Assembly (NCBI GenBank): GCA_963932145.1
Contig: OZ010580.1
Location: forward strand, 5,363,921-5,427,920
From: Acanthosepion lycidas
Taxonomy: Eukaryota; Mollusca; Cephalopoda; Sepiida; Sepiidae
Direction: 5' to 3'
DNA: 64,000 bases
Position numbers and translations under genes: made by a program. The notes beneath the pieces were generated by a model. It did no database searches. It worked only from the letters and a program-made list of their open reading frames with translations, and was not told the DNA's origin. Of the stretch, positions 53,040 through 63,329 are shown piece after piece. Each line of letters opens with the position of its first letter. Within the stretch, counting starts at the first letter, position 1.

Positions 53040-53305
53040 GGTAGATGGAACAATTTCAATTGTTGTGCTAGTGAAATGGCACAATCACCATCTTCATCAC
53101 CAATGATTTGAGAATACTGGACTTGTTCAAAGTGTTGATCATGCCAAATTATGCAGTTTGGCTCAGCTTCCTTGCAGTATAAAACATATGGTGGGTATTG
53201 AACAAACACAAATGGGCTTGAGCAGGTGTTTACATCAGAGATTGGCTAGCCACCCTAGTAGACACATGTGGTTGGAAATAAGTAACTGGAATATATAGTA
53301 TGGAA
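53040..53305. other. no recognisable feature
   Basis: Unassigned. Confidence 0.45.
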
Positions 53306-53309
53306 GCAT

Positions 53310-53440
53310 AGTGGTGTAATTTATAATGGTTCAGATTGAGGAATTGGAGAGCCAAGTTTAATTAGTCGAGTTTTACATTCACTTACATGCTAATACCTAC
53401 CCATGGAAAAAGTACAAATCCATCTCTTCTCCCCTATACA
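53310..53440 (+). repeat. tRNA-derived SINE, 5' part
   Basis: GCATAGTGGTGTAATTTATA, CAGATTGAGGAATTGGAGAG and ACATTCACTTACATGCTAAT match the copies at 53551 and 63827. Confidence 0.7.
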
Positions 53441-53528
53441 TACATACATACGTAAACAAGCACTCCTGTAACAACTCATTAACTATATTTGACCTTAATG
53501 GGTTACAGGATGTATGATTGTGATTTTA

Positions 53529-53549
53529 TATATATATATATATATATAT
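53529..53549. repeat. (TA)n microsatellite
   Basis: A TA run directly preceding the SINE. Confidence 0.85.
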
Positions 53550-53550
53550 G

Positions 53551-53965
53551 AGGAGGCACGGTGGAGTAATGGATATCAGCTTGGATTGAGGAATCGGAGA
53601 GCCGAGTTAGAGTTCCAGTCGAATCCATTACATTCACTTACGTGCTAATACCCTTGGGAAAGGTATGAATCCTCTTCTTCTCCCTCCAGCTATGGGTAAA
53701 ATAGCAGGACAGACTGGGTTCTATAGCCTTGGATGGCAACTGGTCTAGGAGAAGGACAACTCTGAATTCAAAACCTGCGGAGGGTCGTTTGGGAACCTTG
53801 TGGCATTCGGTGCACCAGTTCTCTGTATTCGTCCCTCCAAAAAGTGTGGATGGTCCTGCACCACTATAATCAAATCTCGTGTGCTGGTGTTGGGCTGTCG
53901 GTTTCCTGGAAACTGATCTGCTTGACCCACATACGTCGAATCTCGACGGAAGAGTCGATCATCAT
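53551..53965 (+). repeat. tRNA-derived SINE, near full length and young
   Basis: A tRNA-like head (GCACGGTGGAGTAATGGATA A box; GTTAGAGTTCCAGTCGAATC B box region), a middle with CCTTGGGAAAGGTATGAATC and a CTATGGGTAAAATAGCAGGA block, then a CpG-rich 3' body (GGTCGTTTGGGAACC, GCATTCGGTGCACCAGTTCT, GTCGAATCTCGACGGAAGAG). CpG retention marks it as one of the youngest insertions. The long body may be the conserved domain of cephalopod SINEs, but I cannot confirm that. Confidence 0.7.
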
Positions 53966-54002
53966 ATATATATAACCACTCAGATGTCAATGTGTCTCAT
54001 AC

Positions 54003-54260
54003 TAATTTTGAGAGAGTTGCCCTGGATAGAAATAACTGGAGATATTTGATCCGGCATAGTATTAGAAACTTTGAAAATGGTCATATTGAGTGGCTAAAAG
54101 ACGACAATGAGGAAAAGCATCAGCAAGTATTCCTGTTGCTATGTCCCGAGATCCTTGCTGTTGCACAATGTGGACTTGTATGCAGGTCACTAGCAGGACT
54201 GAAGTGTCAAATATAACACAAAGATAAAAATGGAATGACGTCAGATCATCATATGTCAAT
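54003..54260 (+). pseudogene. LINE C-terminal zinc-knuckle fragment
   Basis: The plus frame reads ALDRNNWRYLIRHSIRNFE, then CGLVCRSLAGLKCQI after a degenerate stretch. It resembles the DR..WR..I..G...FE and CxxCGRxCxSRAGLxSHxR ends of RTE/L1-type polyproteins in molluscs. The first Cys pair and the histidines of the knuckle are lost. Confidence 0.55.
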
Positions 54261-54274
54261 TGATAGGAGAGTCT

Positions 54275-54278
<4 letters not shown>

Positions 54279-54308
<30 letters not shown>
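54279..54308. repeat. (TA)n microsatellite
   Basis: A 30-base TA run. Confidence 0.9.
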
Positions 54309-54311
<3 letters not shown>

Positions 54312-54454
54312 AATTTGGTATAAAAATTCAAATGTACTTTATTTCTCAGAGTAAGGCTTATGTAGTGATTAAAAAAAAAAGTAAAGATTTTTGCATTAAA
54401 TAATCTACAAGAGTTGATACATTACATGTTCAGACTGAGAACTTTTTGGTACTT

Positions 54455-54857
54455 ATTTATAACTGAATGGGTAAATATACATAGGTATACAAGCAAGCGA
54501 TCATATACATATAAATACTCTATAGCAGTGGTTGCCAACCTTTTGAACTTCATGGACCACTAAATGTATAATTTTAAATTTGGCAGACCACTAATATGAA
54601 TTTAGAAAAAATGGTTAATATATTTATATAATAATAATTGGAAAACTTTTACTTTATAAATTGAAATGTATCCATTAAAATGTAACAAAGTTATAGTGTA
54701 ATTATTTAAATAAAACAAATTGAAAATTTGAAGTTTCATAAATAATGTCCCAATTTTTCTGTGGACCATCAAAATTTTTATACAGACCACCAGTGGTCGA
54801 CTACCGCTCTATAGTGTAAGAAAAAAAGCAGTGCTCAATTTTAAGTAACAGAGCTAT

Positions 54858-54915
<58 letters not shown>
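54455..54915 (+). repeat. PLE-associated repeat interrupted by a hAT MITE, ending in (TA)n
   Basis: 54461-54525 (ACTGAATGGGTAAATATACA, ATACATATAAATACTCTATAG) and 54815-54856 (GTAAGAAAAAAAGCAGTGCT, CAGAGCTATTA) are the two halves of the repeat found at 45430 and 1545. The TA run starts right after GAGCTAT. Confidence 0.75.
54526..54806. mobile_element. non-autonomous hAT-type element
   Basis: 281 bases starting CAGTGGTTGCCAACC and ending GGTCGACTACCG, imperfect inverted ends of hAT style (CAGNGGTTNNCAACC). An 8-bp duplication, CTCTATAG, flanks it at 54518-54525 and 54807-54814. The uninterrupted repeat at 1545-1670 shows the empty site. GGACCAC/GACCACCAGTGGTC motifs lie near both ends. No transposase. 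Confidence 0.85.
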
Positions 54916-54918
<3 letters not shown>

Positions 54919-54919
54919 A

Positions 54920-55610
54920 ATCATGTGCAATTAATGTAAGATTAAGTGAAAGTTTGTCATTTAGCTGATTGATATAACTTCAGCATCCTGACCCCAGAGT
55001 TTTGTAGGGAGACCTGTCAATCTAGTCTTCAGCAATTACATACAATTTATATCCTGTCCATCTACTCTTTGGGGTTATGAGCAATATATATATATTTATT
55101 AATGCTTTATATAGCATTAATAATTATTGTGGTCTGAAGAGATTAATAGCAAATAGATAGCAAATTTGGCCTAAAGTCTACATATAGTTAATAAGACTTA
55201 TTTGCAAAATTAAAGTAAATCTGGTCATTAAAGTAAGGTTCAAATTTGTAAAGGTTAAAAACGTTTTTGTTTACTGCTCAAGAAATACACTTACTATAAT
55301 TTATTTTACAATGAGATTCTGTTTCACAAAGAAGAAATAATTTAAAATAGATTATCTTATTATTCTGCCATTAAAAAGAAACCAGCTTAACATTATATCA
55401 AGAAAAAAATCAGAGATTGACTTATGAATTTTTCATCAATAATGAAATATCCTTTTGATGTTCTCTTAATAACAAGTACAAGAATTATAAGTAATTCAGT
55501 GCAATTTTTTCTTCTCCTTTTAATTCTCTGTCTAATTAAGATGAGAAAGAATTGAGCTTTAATCTGTTGACCTCTGAGTGGATTTTGGTCTTAGGTCATG
55601 TCCTAATTGA
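54920..55610. other. no recognisable gene
   Basis: AT-rich; nothing assigned. Confidence 0.5.
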
Positions 55611-55611
55611 T

Positions 55612-55692
55612 CCTGGAGGGGAGGCGTTATCACTGGATTGAGAGTATTGCTTTGACTTATCAAGGATCAGCTTTTAATCTCAGTAAGTAAAT
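55612..55692 (+). repeat. possible tRNA-like SINE head
   Basis: GGCGTTATCACTGGATTGAG and CAGCTTTTAATCTCAG weakly resemble A and B boxes at tRNA spacing. Confidence 0.25.
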
Positions 55693-55694
55693 GC

Positions 55695-56015
55695 ATTTTT
55701 ATTACAAGGTGTTGCCAAAATAAAGTGAACTGTGTTTGATAGCATATAGGAAGTTTCCTTCCATGATAGAATTACTGGAAAAAATAGTTTGTCAACTATA
55801 TATAAAAATGATTTCTTTCCTTATGTTATTGTTTAGATGGTACTACAATAGAGAAATATATTTTGAAATGATAGACCAATTTTTTTTTGTCTTTTTATCA
55901 TCCATAAAATCAAATATGGTATATACTTATAGGGAGATTTTTTTTTTCTTTCCACTGTGTCCACAGCCTTAACAAATGAGATATTTTTGCAAATAGGTCT
56001 TTCACAGGATGAGTT
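55695..56015. other. no recognisable feature
   Basis: AT-rich with T runs; unassigned. Confidence 0.5.
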
Positions 56016-56019
56016 GTCC

Positions 56020-56245
56020 AACTGGTTTTAAATTCAGAGCTGTCCTTCTCTATGACTGGTTTCCAATCAAGGCTGAATAACCTATTCCGCCCTCAATTTA
56101 ACCCATAGCTAGGGAGGGAAGAGATTCATACTTTTCCCAATTTACACAAAATTGAATATAATAAAGTTGACTGGAATTTGAACTCATCTAGCTGAGTTCT
56201 CATCTCAAGCTTTAACCATTACACAACCTGCACACCCAGCATAAC
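56020..56245 (-). repeat. tRNA-derived SINE
   Basis: On the minus strand: GTTGTGTAATGGTTAAAGCT, GAGTTCAAATTCCAGTCAAC (B box), CTAGCTATGGGTTAAATTGA and GAAACCAGTCATAGAGAAGG, in the order of the other copies. Confidence 0.7.
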
Positions 56246-56339
56246 AGATATTGGCATGGGAGGGGGGAATAAGAAAGAGTGGGCAAAATTTAAATTCTGG
56301 GCTATTCTATTATATTTGTTTTCATACTGATGTCCTGAA

Positions 56340-56435
56340 AGCTTTTAAATAACAGGGTATACTGGTCACTCTAGCCTTGGATGGTAAGTAGCCTAAGAGA
56401 AGGAAAATTCTGAATTCAAAATCATAGTGGTTTCC
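56340..56435 (+). repeat. SINE tail fragment
   Basis: AACAGGGTATACTGGTCACT, AGCCTTGGATGGTAAGTAGC and GAATTCAAAATCATAG match the 3' part of the SINE at 53700-53775. Confidence 0.65.
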
Positions 56436-56466
56436 AACTTGCTTTTATATCTTTCACAAGAAATGG

Positions 56467-56467
<1 letters not shown>

Positions 56468-56500
<33 letters not shown>

Positions 56501-56673
56501 TAAAAAAGGCTCAAACACTAATATTCCATGGTTATAATTTATTACATTGGAATCATAATCACGATCCAATTCATCAGACCTAATAGGATTCCAATGTAAT
56601 AAATTATAACCATGGAATATTAGTGTTTGATCCTTTTATATTATACTCTTGCTCTGTCTTGGACATTGAATTC

Positions 56674-56706
<33 letters not shown>
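56468..56706. repeat. perfect 44-bp inverted repeat between (TA)n tracts
   Basis: 56511-56554 and 56587-56630 are exact reverse complements; the loop is 32 bases. TA runs lie at 56468-56493 and 56677-56708. The loop's minus strand contains CUGAUGA but no GAAA block. Confidence 0.85.
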
Positions 56707-56710
<4 letters not shown>

Positions 56711-56734
56711 ACCACTAATATTATCTATCTAAAA

Positions 56735-56800
56735 TAGAAGGAATCTGTGGAGAGTCATGATCCCACCCCAATGTCCTGCAGAGACATGCCATTTAAAAAA
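56735..56800 (+). repeat. family R 3' tail fragment
   Basis: AATCTGTGGAGAGTCATGAT and AATGTCCTGCAGAGACATGC. Confidence 0.65.
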
Positions 56801-56804
56801 AACA

Positions 56805-57155
56805 AAAAACTTCAGGAAACATTATCTTACTTTGTTGAGGAGTGATGGATAAGAAGCTTTTGACATTTATTGCATTGTTAACTGGCTGTGCTGGCTCATC
56901 TTGAGGGGAAAAATAGGAAATTACCATTTACTGGAAATAAATGACAAGAAAGAGGCTCATGTAGATTTCTCATGTGTACTGTTATTTTGGTTTCAATCAG
57001 TTACTCTACCATACAAACTAAATAACATGCCCAACACACCATAAAATACATCACAATACCAGTCATATTGTATACAACTGTGTCAGTCTTGGTTTGGAAA
57101 TAGCAGCAAGTGTTAGTTTATAACAAACACTAGGGAACTGCATTGAAAATGTATA
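56805..57155. other. no recognisable feature
   Basis: Unassigned. Confidence 0.45.
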
Positions 57156-57159
57156 TGAA

Positions 57160-57510
57160 CAATAAAAGTTTGTGAGAAACAAAGAAAAGGGTACTGAACT
57201 GATGTACTATCAGTTCTCTTATATGGCAGTGAATGCAAGACAACAATGAAGTTTTAGAGAAAATGGAAACAAAAACGATATTTATACTCAATATTAGAAA
57301 GAGCTTTCTAGGTTGCATTACGAAGAAAAATGGCTTGGAAAACTTGACAGATTGAAGAGGGGGAGAAGAATGCAGCATATAACCTACCTAGTGAGATTGA
57401 GTAAATAGAATGCAGAGCAGGAATTAAGAGATATAGCAAAAAGAGTTACAAAGGATAGAAGATTCTAGAGAGCCATAATCGCCCATGTCCTGAAGGGATA
57501 TGGTATGTAG
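57160..57510 (+). pseudogene. family R LINE tail
   Basis: GAAACAAAGAAAAGGGTACT (ETKKRVL), TTATATGGCAGTGAATGCAA (LYGSECK), AATGAAGTTTTAGAGAAAAT (NEVLEKM), GAGCTTTCTAGGTTGCATTA and the final GAGAGCCATAATCGCCCATG. An internal deletion removes the FYRRML block. Confidence 0.75.
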
Positions 57511-57514
57511 AAGA

Positions 57515-57785
57515 TATTGACAACAGATTAGGTGCATGCACAACAGTTGAAGTGTTAAATACAGACATAATCAGGAGTTTAGTGGATTTATAGCTATATG
57601 GAACATTTCTTTTTCTGACAAAAATTAGCCTGCTTATTTTACATGAAGATAAGTCAATTCTTTCAGCAAATATGTAACCTTCAGTATTATAGATTAGAAA
57701 TGATCAATGATAATGTTAATATAGGCTGTTTCTTATTAAGAAACATTTGGCATTCATTGACCAGCTTGTATTACTGAAATCTGTA
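57515..57785. other. no recognisable feature
   Basis: Unassigned. Confidence 0.45.
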
Positions 57786-57789
57786 GTAA

Positions 57790-57990
57790 AGTCTTTCTCT
57801 TAAACCAATTTTTCAGGAAAATAGGTTTTTCAAGTCCAGTAGCTGGTATTGTCGTTTCCTTTCTAACCTTTTATTTGATGTAGTGTGGAATGTCAACATC
57901 TTGTTTGTCATTTTTTCCTCTTAGAGTTACATATGATATCCATTTTAGCTGCTGCTGCAAGTCAAGTGGTTTCTGTTATTTGGTATAGTT
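57790..57990 (-). repeat. unclassified LINE-like repeat
   Basis: Reverse complement of the piece at 13520-13660: ACATTCCACACTACATCAAA, AAAAGGTTAGAAAGGAAACG and AGCTACTGGACTTGAAAAAC. Confidence 0.5.
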
Positions 57991-57994
57991 CTTT

Positions 57995-58525
57995 GTGACT
58001 CTGTAGTGCCAGTCCACAAGGTTCAAGGAAGTGTGGTTGGTTTTTGCCAAGACCCACAGGCTTCATTTGCTTAAAAACATTTTTAACCCTTTATCTTAGT
58101 AAATAATTGTATATGGCTGAGAGTTTAGACATTGTTATATACTGTATATGGTTGCAACAAAAGAAAACAAAATCGTATTGCAAGTGAGGTGGAAAAAAAA
58201 AAAAAAAGATATTTTAAAATAAAATTATCTGAATTACCCGTGTATACATCAGATCAAAGTAGATCTATTGTAAGCAAGTAAAGTGGTGTTTGTGGGCAAA
58301 GGAGTCTGAGGCCAAAGATGGGAGAGTTGGTTGTGTACTGGCCTTGTTTAGAAACTTCCATCATGTCTGCTGTGAGCAGCTGTGAACTGTTTTGAAGTTT
58401 GCCAAGTGAGTCCTTTTAAGCAGGTGGATACAGGACTCAGCTTTAGTGACACTGTTTGTGATTGGCTCTGATGTTTAAATTTTATATTTTAGGGAGATTT
58501 GTTTTTTGAAGTGGATGTGATGCTA
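57995..58525. other. no recognisable gene
   Basis: Unassigned; an A run at 58193-58207. Confidence 0.45.
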
Positions 58526-58529
58526 GGAG

Positions 58530-58770
58530 CCTCTGCATAGAGAATGATTCTCTATAATTTCCTGTCTTTTGTGGTTCTTAGAAAATTTTGTCTTTTTGCT
58601 ATCTCTTTAAAATCCTACTCTGCCATCCATTTATACATGCTTGTTAGGCAGGTTAGGTGTTACTCTCCTCTGTCCCACATGCCTTCAATATGTCTTTCCA
58701 AGCCCTCTTTCCTCATTAGAATTTTCACTCACATTTTTCTGGTGTTGTATCCTTCATATAGATTTACTGG
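58530..58770 (-). repeat. family R tail fragment
   Basis: TCTATAATTTCCTGTCTTTT, GTGGTTCTTAGAAAATTTTG, CATCCATTTATACATGCTTG. Confidence 0.7.
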
Positions 58771-58774
58771 TGGT

Positions 58775-59190
58775 TGATGAGGGTTCAAGATGAAGGTGTT
58801 GATAACTTAAAAAGTTTGGCTACCACTTCTGTAAACAATCAGTATTTCTTAATTATTGCCTATTAAAATAGATGTTTTTTTTTTTTTTTAACATATGCCG
58901 TCCTTCTGCTTGGAGATATGGTATATACTTATGGAATATATAAGTAGCAGACTTTAGTTATAACAGTTTCTGTGTGAGAGAGCACAATCTGGCATGATCA
59001 GAAGTTTGAACAAGGCCAGTACACTCAAACCCTCAGTCACGATGACTTGTGACTTTGGAAGCCATCAACAGTTGTGCTAGCACAAACAGTTTTGTCAAAC
59101 CAATTTCATTCACAAGTCTTGATTTTTTTTTCAGACATCTCCAAACAATGCTAAATATTGTACTTATCAAGAAGTTACCTATTTGTTAAA
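58775..59190. other. no recognisable feature
   Basis: Unassigned. Confidence 0.45.
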
Positions 59191-59191
59191 T

Positions 59192-59275
59192 TGACCATGA
59201 TGGGAATCAAAGCCCAGGTCTCATGATCAGAATGTTAATGTTGTAACCACTTAGCCACACATCCATATGGGACAT
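59192..59275 (-). repeat. tRNA-derived SINE head
   Basis: On the minus strand GTGTGGCTAAGTGGTTACAA is a good A box. GGGCTTTGATTCCCATC is a near B box, at tRNA-like spacing. No acceptor stem pairing that would make it a tRNA gene. Confidence 0.6.
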
Positions 59276-60025
59276 AGTACATATACATACACACACACAC
59301 ATAATATATATATATGTTTTGAACTGATGTTAGAAATAGCTTATGGTGACAACTAATGCTCTTAAGTTATTTTAAATAAGATACTGACTTAAGAGATTAA
59401 AACAGTTGAAGTAATTTCTTATCTTTTGTTTTCCAAAATAGAATGAGAAAAAATGATTACAGTATTTCATGTTGTTTATTGAGAATAGATACTTTGCTAT
59501 TCTTTTGTTATAAACAAAGAATATATCTTGTGAAGACAACTTATAGTGAATCTGCATGGTAATATTGGGAGTTGTGCTATATCAGCATACTAAATGACTA
59601 AAATGTAAACTTTTAAAGCTAAAAACTGTTAAGATCAAATTTTAATATAAAATATTGCCTCGCTTGGGGTGAAATGATTAAAAATAGCTCCAGTTGTTTG
59701 CATAAATGGTGGGGGGTATCAAATAAGAGGTGGTGTGTGTGTGTGTGGGGGGGGTCTTTCAATTTCCCAAAATTTGATAAACCCATATATGATACTGTGA
59801 ATGCACAATCTTCATGATATGCATTTTTTTTTTTTTTTACCCTTATAGAATTTTAATAAAGAGTTGGGAGAGGGGGTAGTAGGTGATCAAATAAAGTGTA
59901 GGAGTCTCCTAATTTTCAAAATTCTAAAGTGTTCCCTTTCCCATTTATTCAAGAGGCAAAAGTATCTTCTTCCTTCTAAAATATAGTAATAAAAATTTTA
60001 CAATGTTATAAAGTTTTTTTTAATT
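59276..60025. other. no gene; microsatellites and a family J 3' end
   Basis: (CA)n and (TA)n at 59285-59317, (GT)n at 59734-59746. TGCCTCGCTTGGGGTGAAAT at 59657-59676 is an isolated J 3' signature. Confidence 0.6.
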
Positions 60026-60029
60026 ATTT

Positions 60030-60510
60030 TTTTTTTAGTAATAATTTCACCCCAAGCAACGCAATAATACCACTAAAATGTAAGGGGTTACTGGGAGTGG
60101 CAGAGAACGAGAAAACTTGAGTGAGGAGAGAGAAGAATAAAAGGACAAAGAATTCAGGAAGACAGAAGATGGCCATTGACATTGCATTTAAGTTTTTGAA
60201 GATTGCAGGTGAGAGGGAAGGAAGAAGCCAGAAGAATTTCAGGTGAGAAGTGTAAGCATAACTATTAGAATTTCACTTGCCGTTACATCTAACTATTTCA
60301 ATAGTAAAATGATGAAACCTAGTGTTTAATCTAGTACGCTTAAATTCATGCAATCAAGGTACCAAAGAGAAGAGCTCAGAGGAACAACTGCCATGAAAAT
60401 ATTTATAGAAAAGGAAGAGGGAAGCCATGTTTTGGCAGTGGGAAAGTGACTTAAGTCAAGATACCAGGTCAGGATCAATAACATTACAGACCATATATTT
60501 TTGTTTTAAA
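60030..60510 (-). pseudogene. family J LINE, C-terminal/3' fragment
   Basis: Minus-strand 3' signature at 60042-60062 (TTGCTTGGGGTGAAATTATT). Upstream in sense lie the FKCNVNGHL, LWNSSGFFP, FTI..H.ELS and FIKYFHGSC.SELFSLVP blocks in shifted frames. Confidence 0.8.
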
Positions 60511-60690
60511 TTCTCAAGAATAAAAAAAAAAAAAAAAAAATAATGTATATATTCACTTTCATCATATGTTTAGGTTTTATTAAAATTCTAATCATAGCTT
60601 TTAAAAATAATAAACATTGTTGAGGAGTGAAGGTAGTTAAAATAATAGCAATATTAAAGGAAAAACTGCCCTTCTGTAACTGTGTTTTTT
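60511..60690. repeat. copy of the 35400-35720 repeat without its SINE
   Basis: TTCACTTTCATCATATGTTT, GGTTTTATTAAAATTC and GAGGAGTGAAGGTAGTTAAA align to 35440-35720, skipping the tRNA-like part there. Confidence 0.6.
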
Positions 60691-60784
60691 TTTTTATTTT
60701 TTATTTTTTTGCAGGAACAAAAATGTACAAGATTACCTAAATCTTTATACACACAATATAATAATACGTAAAAATAAGGTGAAG

Positions 60785-61568
60785 TGTAGCATCCCGCTAA
60801 CACTTCCTTATCAATGTACAATTTTGTATATTTTTGTGCAAAAAAGTGGATCAGAGAACCTGCTTGGCTTAGTAAATATTTTCAGGAGATATCAGCTTCT
60901 AATTGGTCAATAAACACACAAGTGGGCATTACAATCCACCCACGTACAAATATTTTTTCCAGTGCGTGACTAAGTCAAGTTTCCCGCCATTTGCTGTGAT
61001 CCTGTCACATGATTACATTATCTATAAATAGCAGATATGAATTCGCTCACTCTCTTTTACTCTTCTGAATTCGTATGAAGATGTGATCTTAACGATTCTC
61101 ATCTAGATCATGGGCGCTTAGACGTTAAAAGCATATTCAGGCAAGCATGTGCATATAAACTTTTCCAACCTACATTACAAACATACAGAACATTTCCAAA
61201 CATGCAACAAGAACTTTTCTCTTTGAAATATTCTTCTAAAACTACAGTGTATTCAGCATTTCTCAGCTTTATAATTAATTCAGCTTTTGTGAGTTCAGAT
61301 AAAATATTCCCAGTCTAAGAGACATAACTCTAACATATAATTAACTTTTACGCATATACATTAACACCCGTTATGTTTTTAAAACCATTTTGTTCCTTCT
61401 TGTATTTCATGTTTTGTGGTATTTTATGTTTAATATAAATTGTGTGGTTATGTTATTCACACAGCCATAAAAAAACATCTACAATTGTCCATTCTTATTA
61501 CCAAGTCACTACATTATGGTGATCTCCGATGTCTGAAACGGGGCAAGGGAAACAACTAGACCGCTACA
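60785..61568. mobile_element. solo LTR of an LTR retrotransposon
   Basis: 784 bases beginning TGTAGC and ending GCTACA, flanked by identical GAAG at 60781-60784 and 61569-61572. A 4-bp duplication plus TG..CA ends is standard for integrase-made insertions, and 4-5 bp fits Ty3/gypsy-type elements. A CCAAT-like ATTGGTCAAT (60912) and TATAAATAG (61023) lie in promoter order on the plus strand. No internal retroviral-type coding sequence is present, so it is a solo LTR from recombination. Confidence 0.75.
61023..61031 (+). promoter_or_regulatory. TATA box of the solo LTR
   Basis: TATAAATAG followed about 25-35 bases later by a pyrimidine-rich CTCACTCTCTTTTACTC start-like region. Confidence 0.5.
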
Positions 61569-61659
61569 GAAGTTTGAAGTTTCAAGAGTTTACATGTAAA
61601 AGTCCTGGCATATAAGTGAGATAGGGAGAGGAAGTAAATAATGTATGTTTTCGAATGTG

Positions 61660-61739
61660 TTAGGTTGGTGCAAAAATAATGTCGTTTTCTCTCACATGTT
61701 ACTATGTGAAAAAACGACATTATTTTTGCACCAACCTAA
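61660..61739. mobile_element. mariner-derived MITE (copy 3)
   Basis: An 80-bp palindrome almost identical to copy 2, with ends TTAGGTTGGTGCAAAAATAA and TTATTTTTGCACCAACCTAA. The right flank is TA, the left TG. Confidence 0.9.
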
Positions 61740-61744
61740 TACTT

Positions 61745-61940
61745 GCTGCCACTTGATCATATGGTGAAGGAAGGTATGTTTGTTTACAATGTAGCAAGGG
61801 TGGGTTAGCAGTCTATTGTTACCAGCTAGCTGTGTAAATGTCTTTGTGTCACTGGATATATTACAATGACTGTAGAATCAGAGAATGGATGAGAATAGAC
61901 AAAAATAATTTATCAACTCTGACTTAGGTTGGTCAACCAA

Positions 61941-61971
<31 letters not shown>

Positions 61972-62105
61972 ATGGTGAAATTTGGTCTCCTTTTTATTAT
62001 TTGTTTATTCCTTTTCTTACATCCTGGTTGTGGAAGCCTTCTGATTTATTTTATTATCCATTTACTTTTAGAGATGGTTAGAGCCATACTTACCTAAACA
62101 AAATA
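61745..62105. other. no gene; long T run
   Basis: A T run at 61940-61967; otherwise unassigned. Confidence 0.5.
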
Positions 62106-62110
62106 GACCA

Positions 62111-62166
62111 AACCCGGATATAAGAGACTTCTTCTCCGGTCCCGATAACTCTTATATCCGGGTTAT
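62111..62166. repeat. 16-bp perfect hairpin with CpG
   Basis: AACCCGGATATAAGAG and CTCTTATATCCGGGTT are exact complements around a 22-base loop containing CCGGTCCCG. Confidence 0.75.
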
Positions 62167-62169
62167 ACT

Positions 62170-62750
62170 ATATATATATAGACAAACATGCAATATGGTA
62201 TCTTCAAAGTTATTAAAAAAAAAAAAAAAATGAAAAAGGTAATGTTTTATTAAAAATCCCAAAGAAGCAATTAATTTTAATTATGGGTATTAAAAGAAAA
62301 AATAAACTGTATAAAAAAAAAAAAAAAAAAAAAAAATGAAAAAAGAAAGCAATTATATACTAAGGATTTAAAAACAGTGACACTTAGACACATACATGGA
62401 ATTTAGTACATATGTATGCATGATTCATACATTCATATCCATATGTACAGATATAGTTTTTGCTGATAATCTGTCTTTGAACAAGCCAGATAATACAATC
62501 ACCTCATCTTGCATAATTGACATCTTTTGTATAGTTTTCTTCCCTATCTTTAATAAAAGGGCTGACATAATTGTAGCCCCTTTCCATCCAAAGCTGCCAA
62601 CTCAGCTTCCTCTTTGTGCAATTTAGTAAATTAATTTTTCTCTGTGTCAGGAGAAAACTTCTATTTTTATCTTCTCTGCCACTTTACAATTTGTGATTTT
62701 TTTTTTGTTTTTTTTGCCTCATGTTTCTAAGGTCTTTACGAAGAGCACAT
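62170..62750. other. no recognisable gene
   Basis: A runs at 62215-62230 and 62315-62336; a 76-codon plus frame (62396-62626) has no motif. Confidence 0.5.
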
Positions 62751-62759
62751 AATGTATTC

Positions 62760-63010
62760 TGCAACATGATTCCAATTCTAGCTAGTTGTAACTGTAAGTT
62801 CTATTCTAATAGTTTTCTCTGCCTGTGAGCTTTCTTCCGGTTTCTTGCTTCCCAGTCACCTATGCTCTTCAAAAATTTAAATGCAACATCAATCGAAATC
62901 TTCTGTCTTCCTGAACTTGTTCTTTTATTTTCCTCCTCACTAACCTTTTTCTCATTTTCTTTCACTCAGCTTTATTGCCTTGCTTGGGGTGAAATGATTA
63001 AAAAAAACAA
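62760..63010 (+). pseudogene. family J LINE 3' end
   Basis: Contains the YALQKFKCNINRNLLSS-like block in sense and ends TGCCTTGCTTGGGGTGAAAT plus an A-rich tail. Confidence 0.8.
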
Positions 63011-63095
63011 AAAAAACAAATACAAAGTTGCCTTTTATTTTCATGATGCACTTTGATGATAAAGGGCTTATTAAATACAGATTGTAACGATAGTA

Positions 63096-63216
63096 ATTAA
63101 TTCAGTCCTTAAAGTGAATATATAAAATCTGCAATGACATTTATCTTTATTTTTTCAAATAAAAGAGAAGCTTAAAGAATTTTGACTTATATATTCACCT
63201 TAAGGACTGAATTAAT
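63096..63216. repeat. 30-bp inverted repeat
   Basis: 63096-63125 and 63187-63216 pair at 29 of 30 positions around a 61-base loop. Confidence 0.8.
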
Positions 63217-63329
63217 GTGAGAATATGACCTGCTGATATCTGAAAAAAGTCTAGGAGGCTGATCATAATGGTGGATAGTATGTGTACATTTTATATATAT
63301 ATATATATAGATATATAGATATGTGTATT

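Noticed and set aside
55736..56021. overlapping 78- and 62-codon frames
   Set aside because: AT-rich chance frames without motifs or conservation evidence.
59192..59275. tRNA gene
   Set aside because: A and B boxes are recognisable but acceptor and anticodon stems do not pair; SINE-derived.
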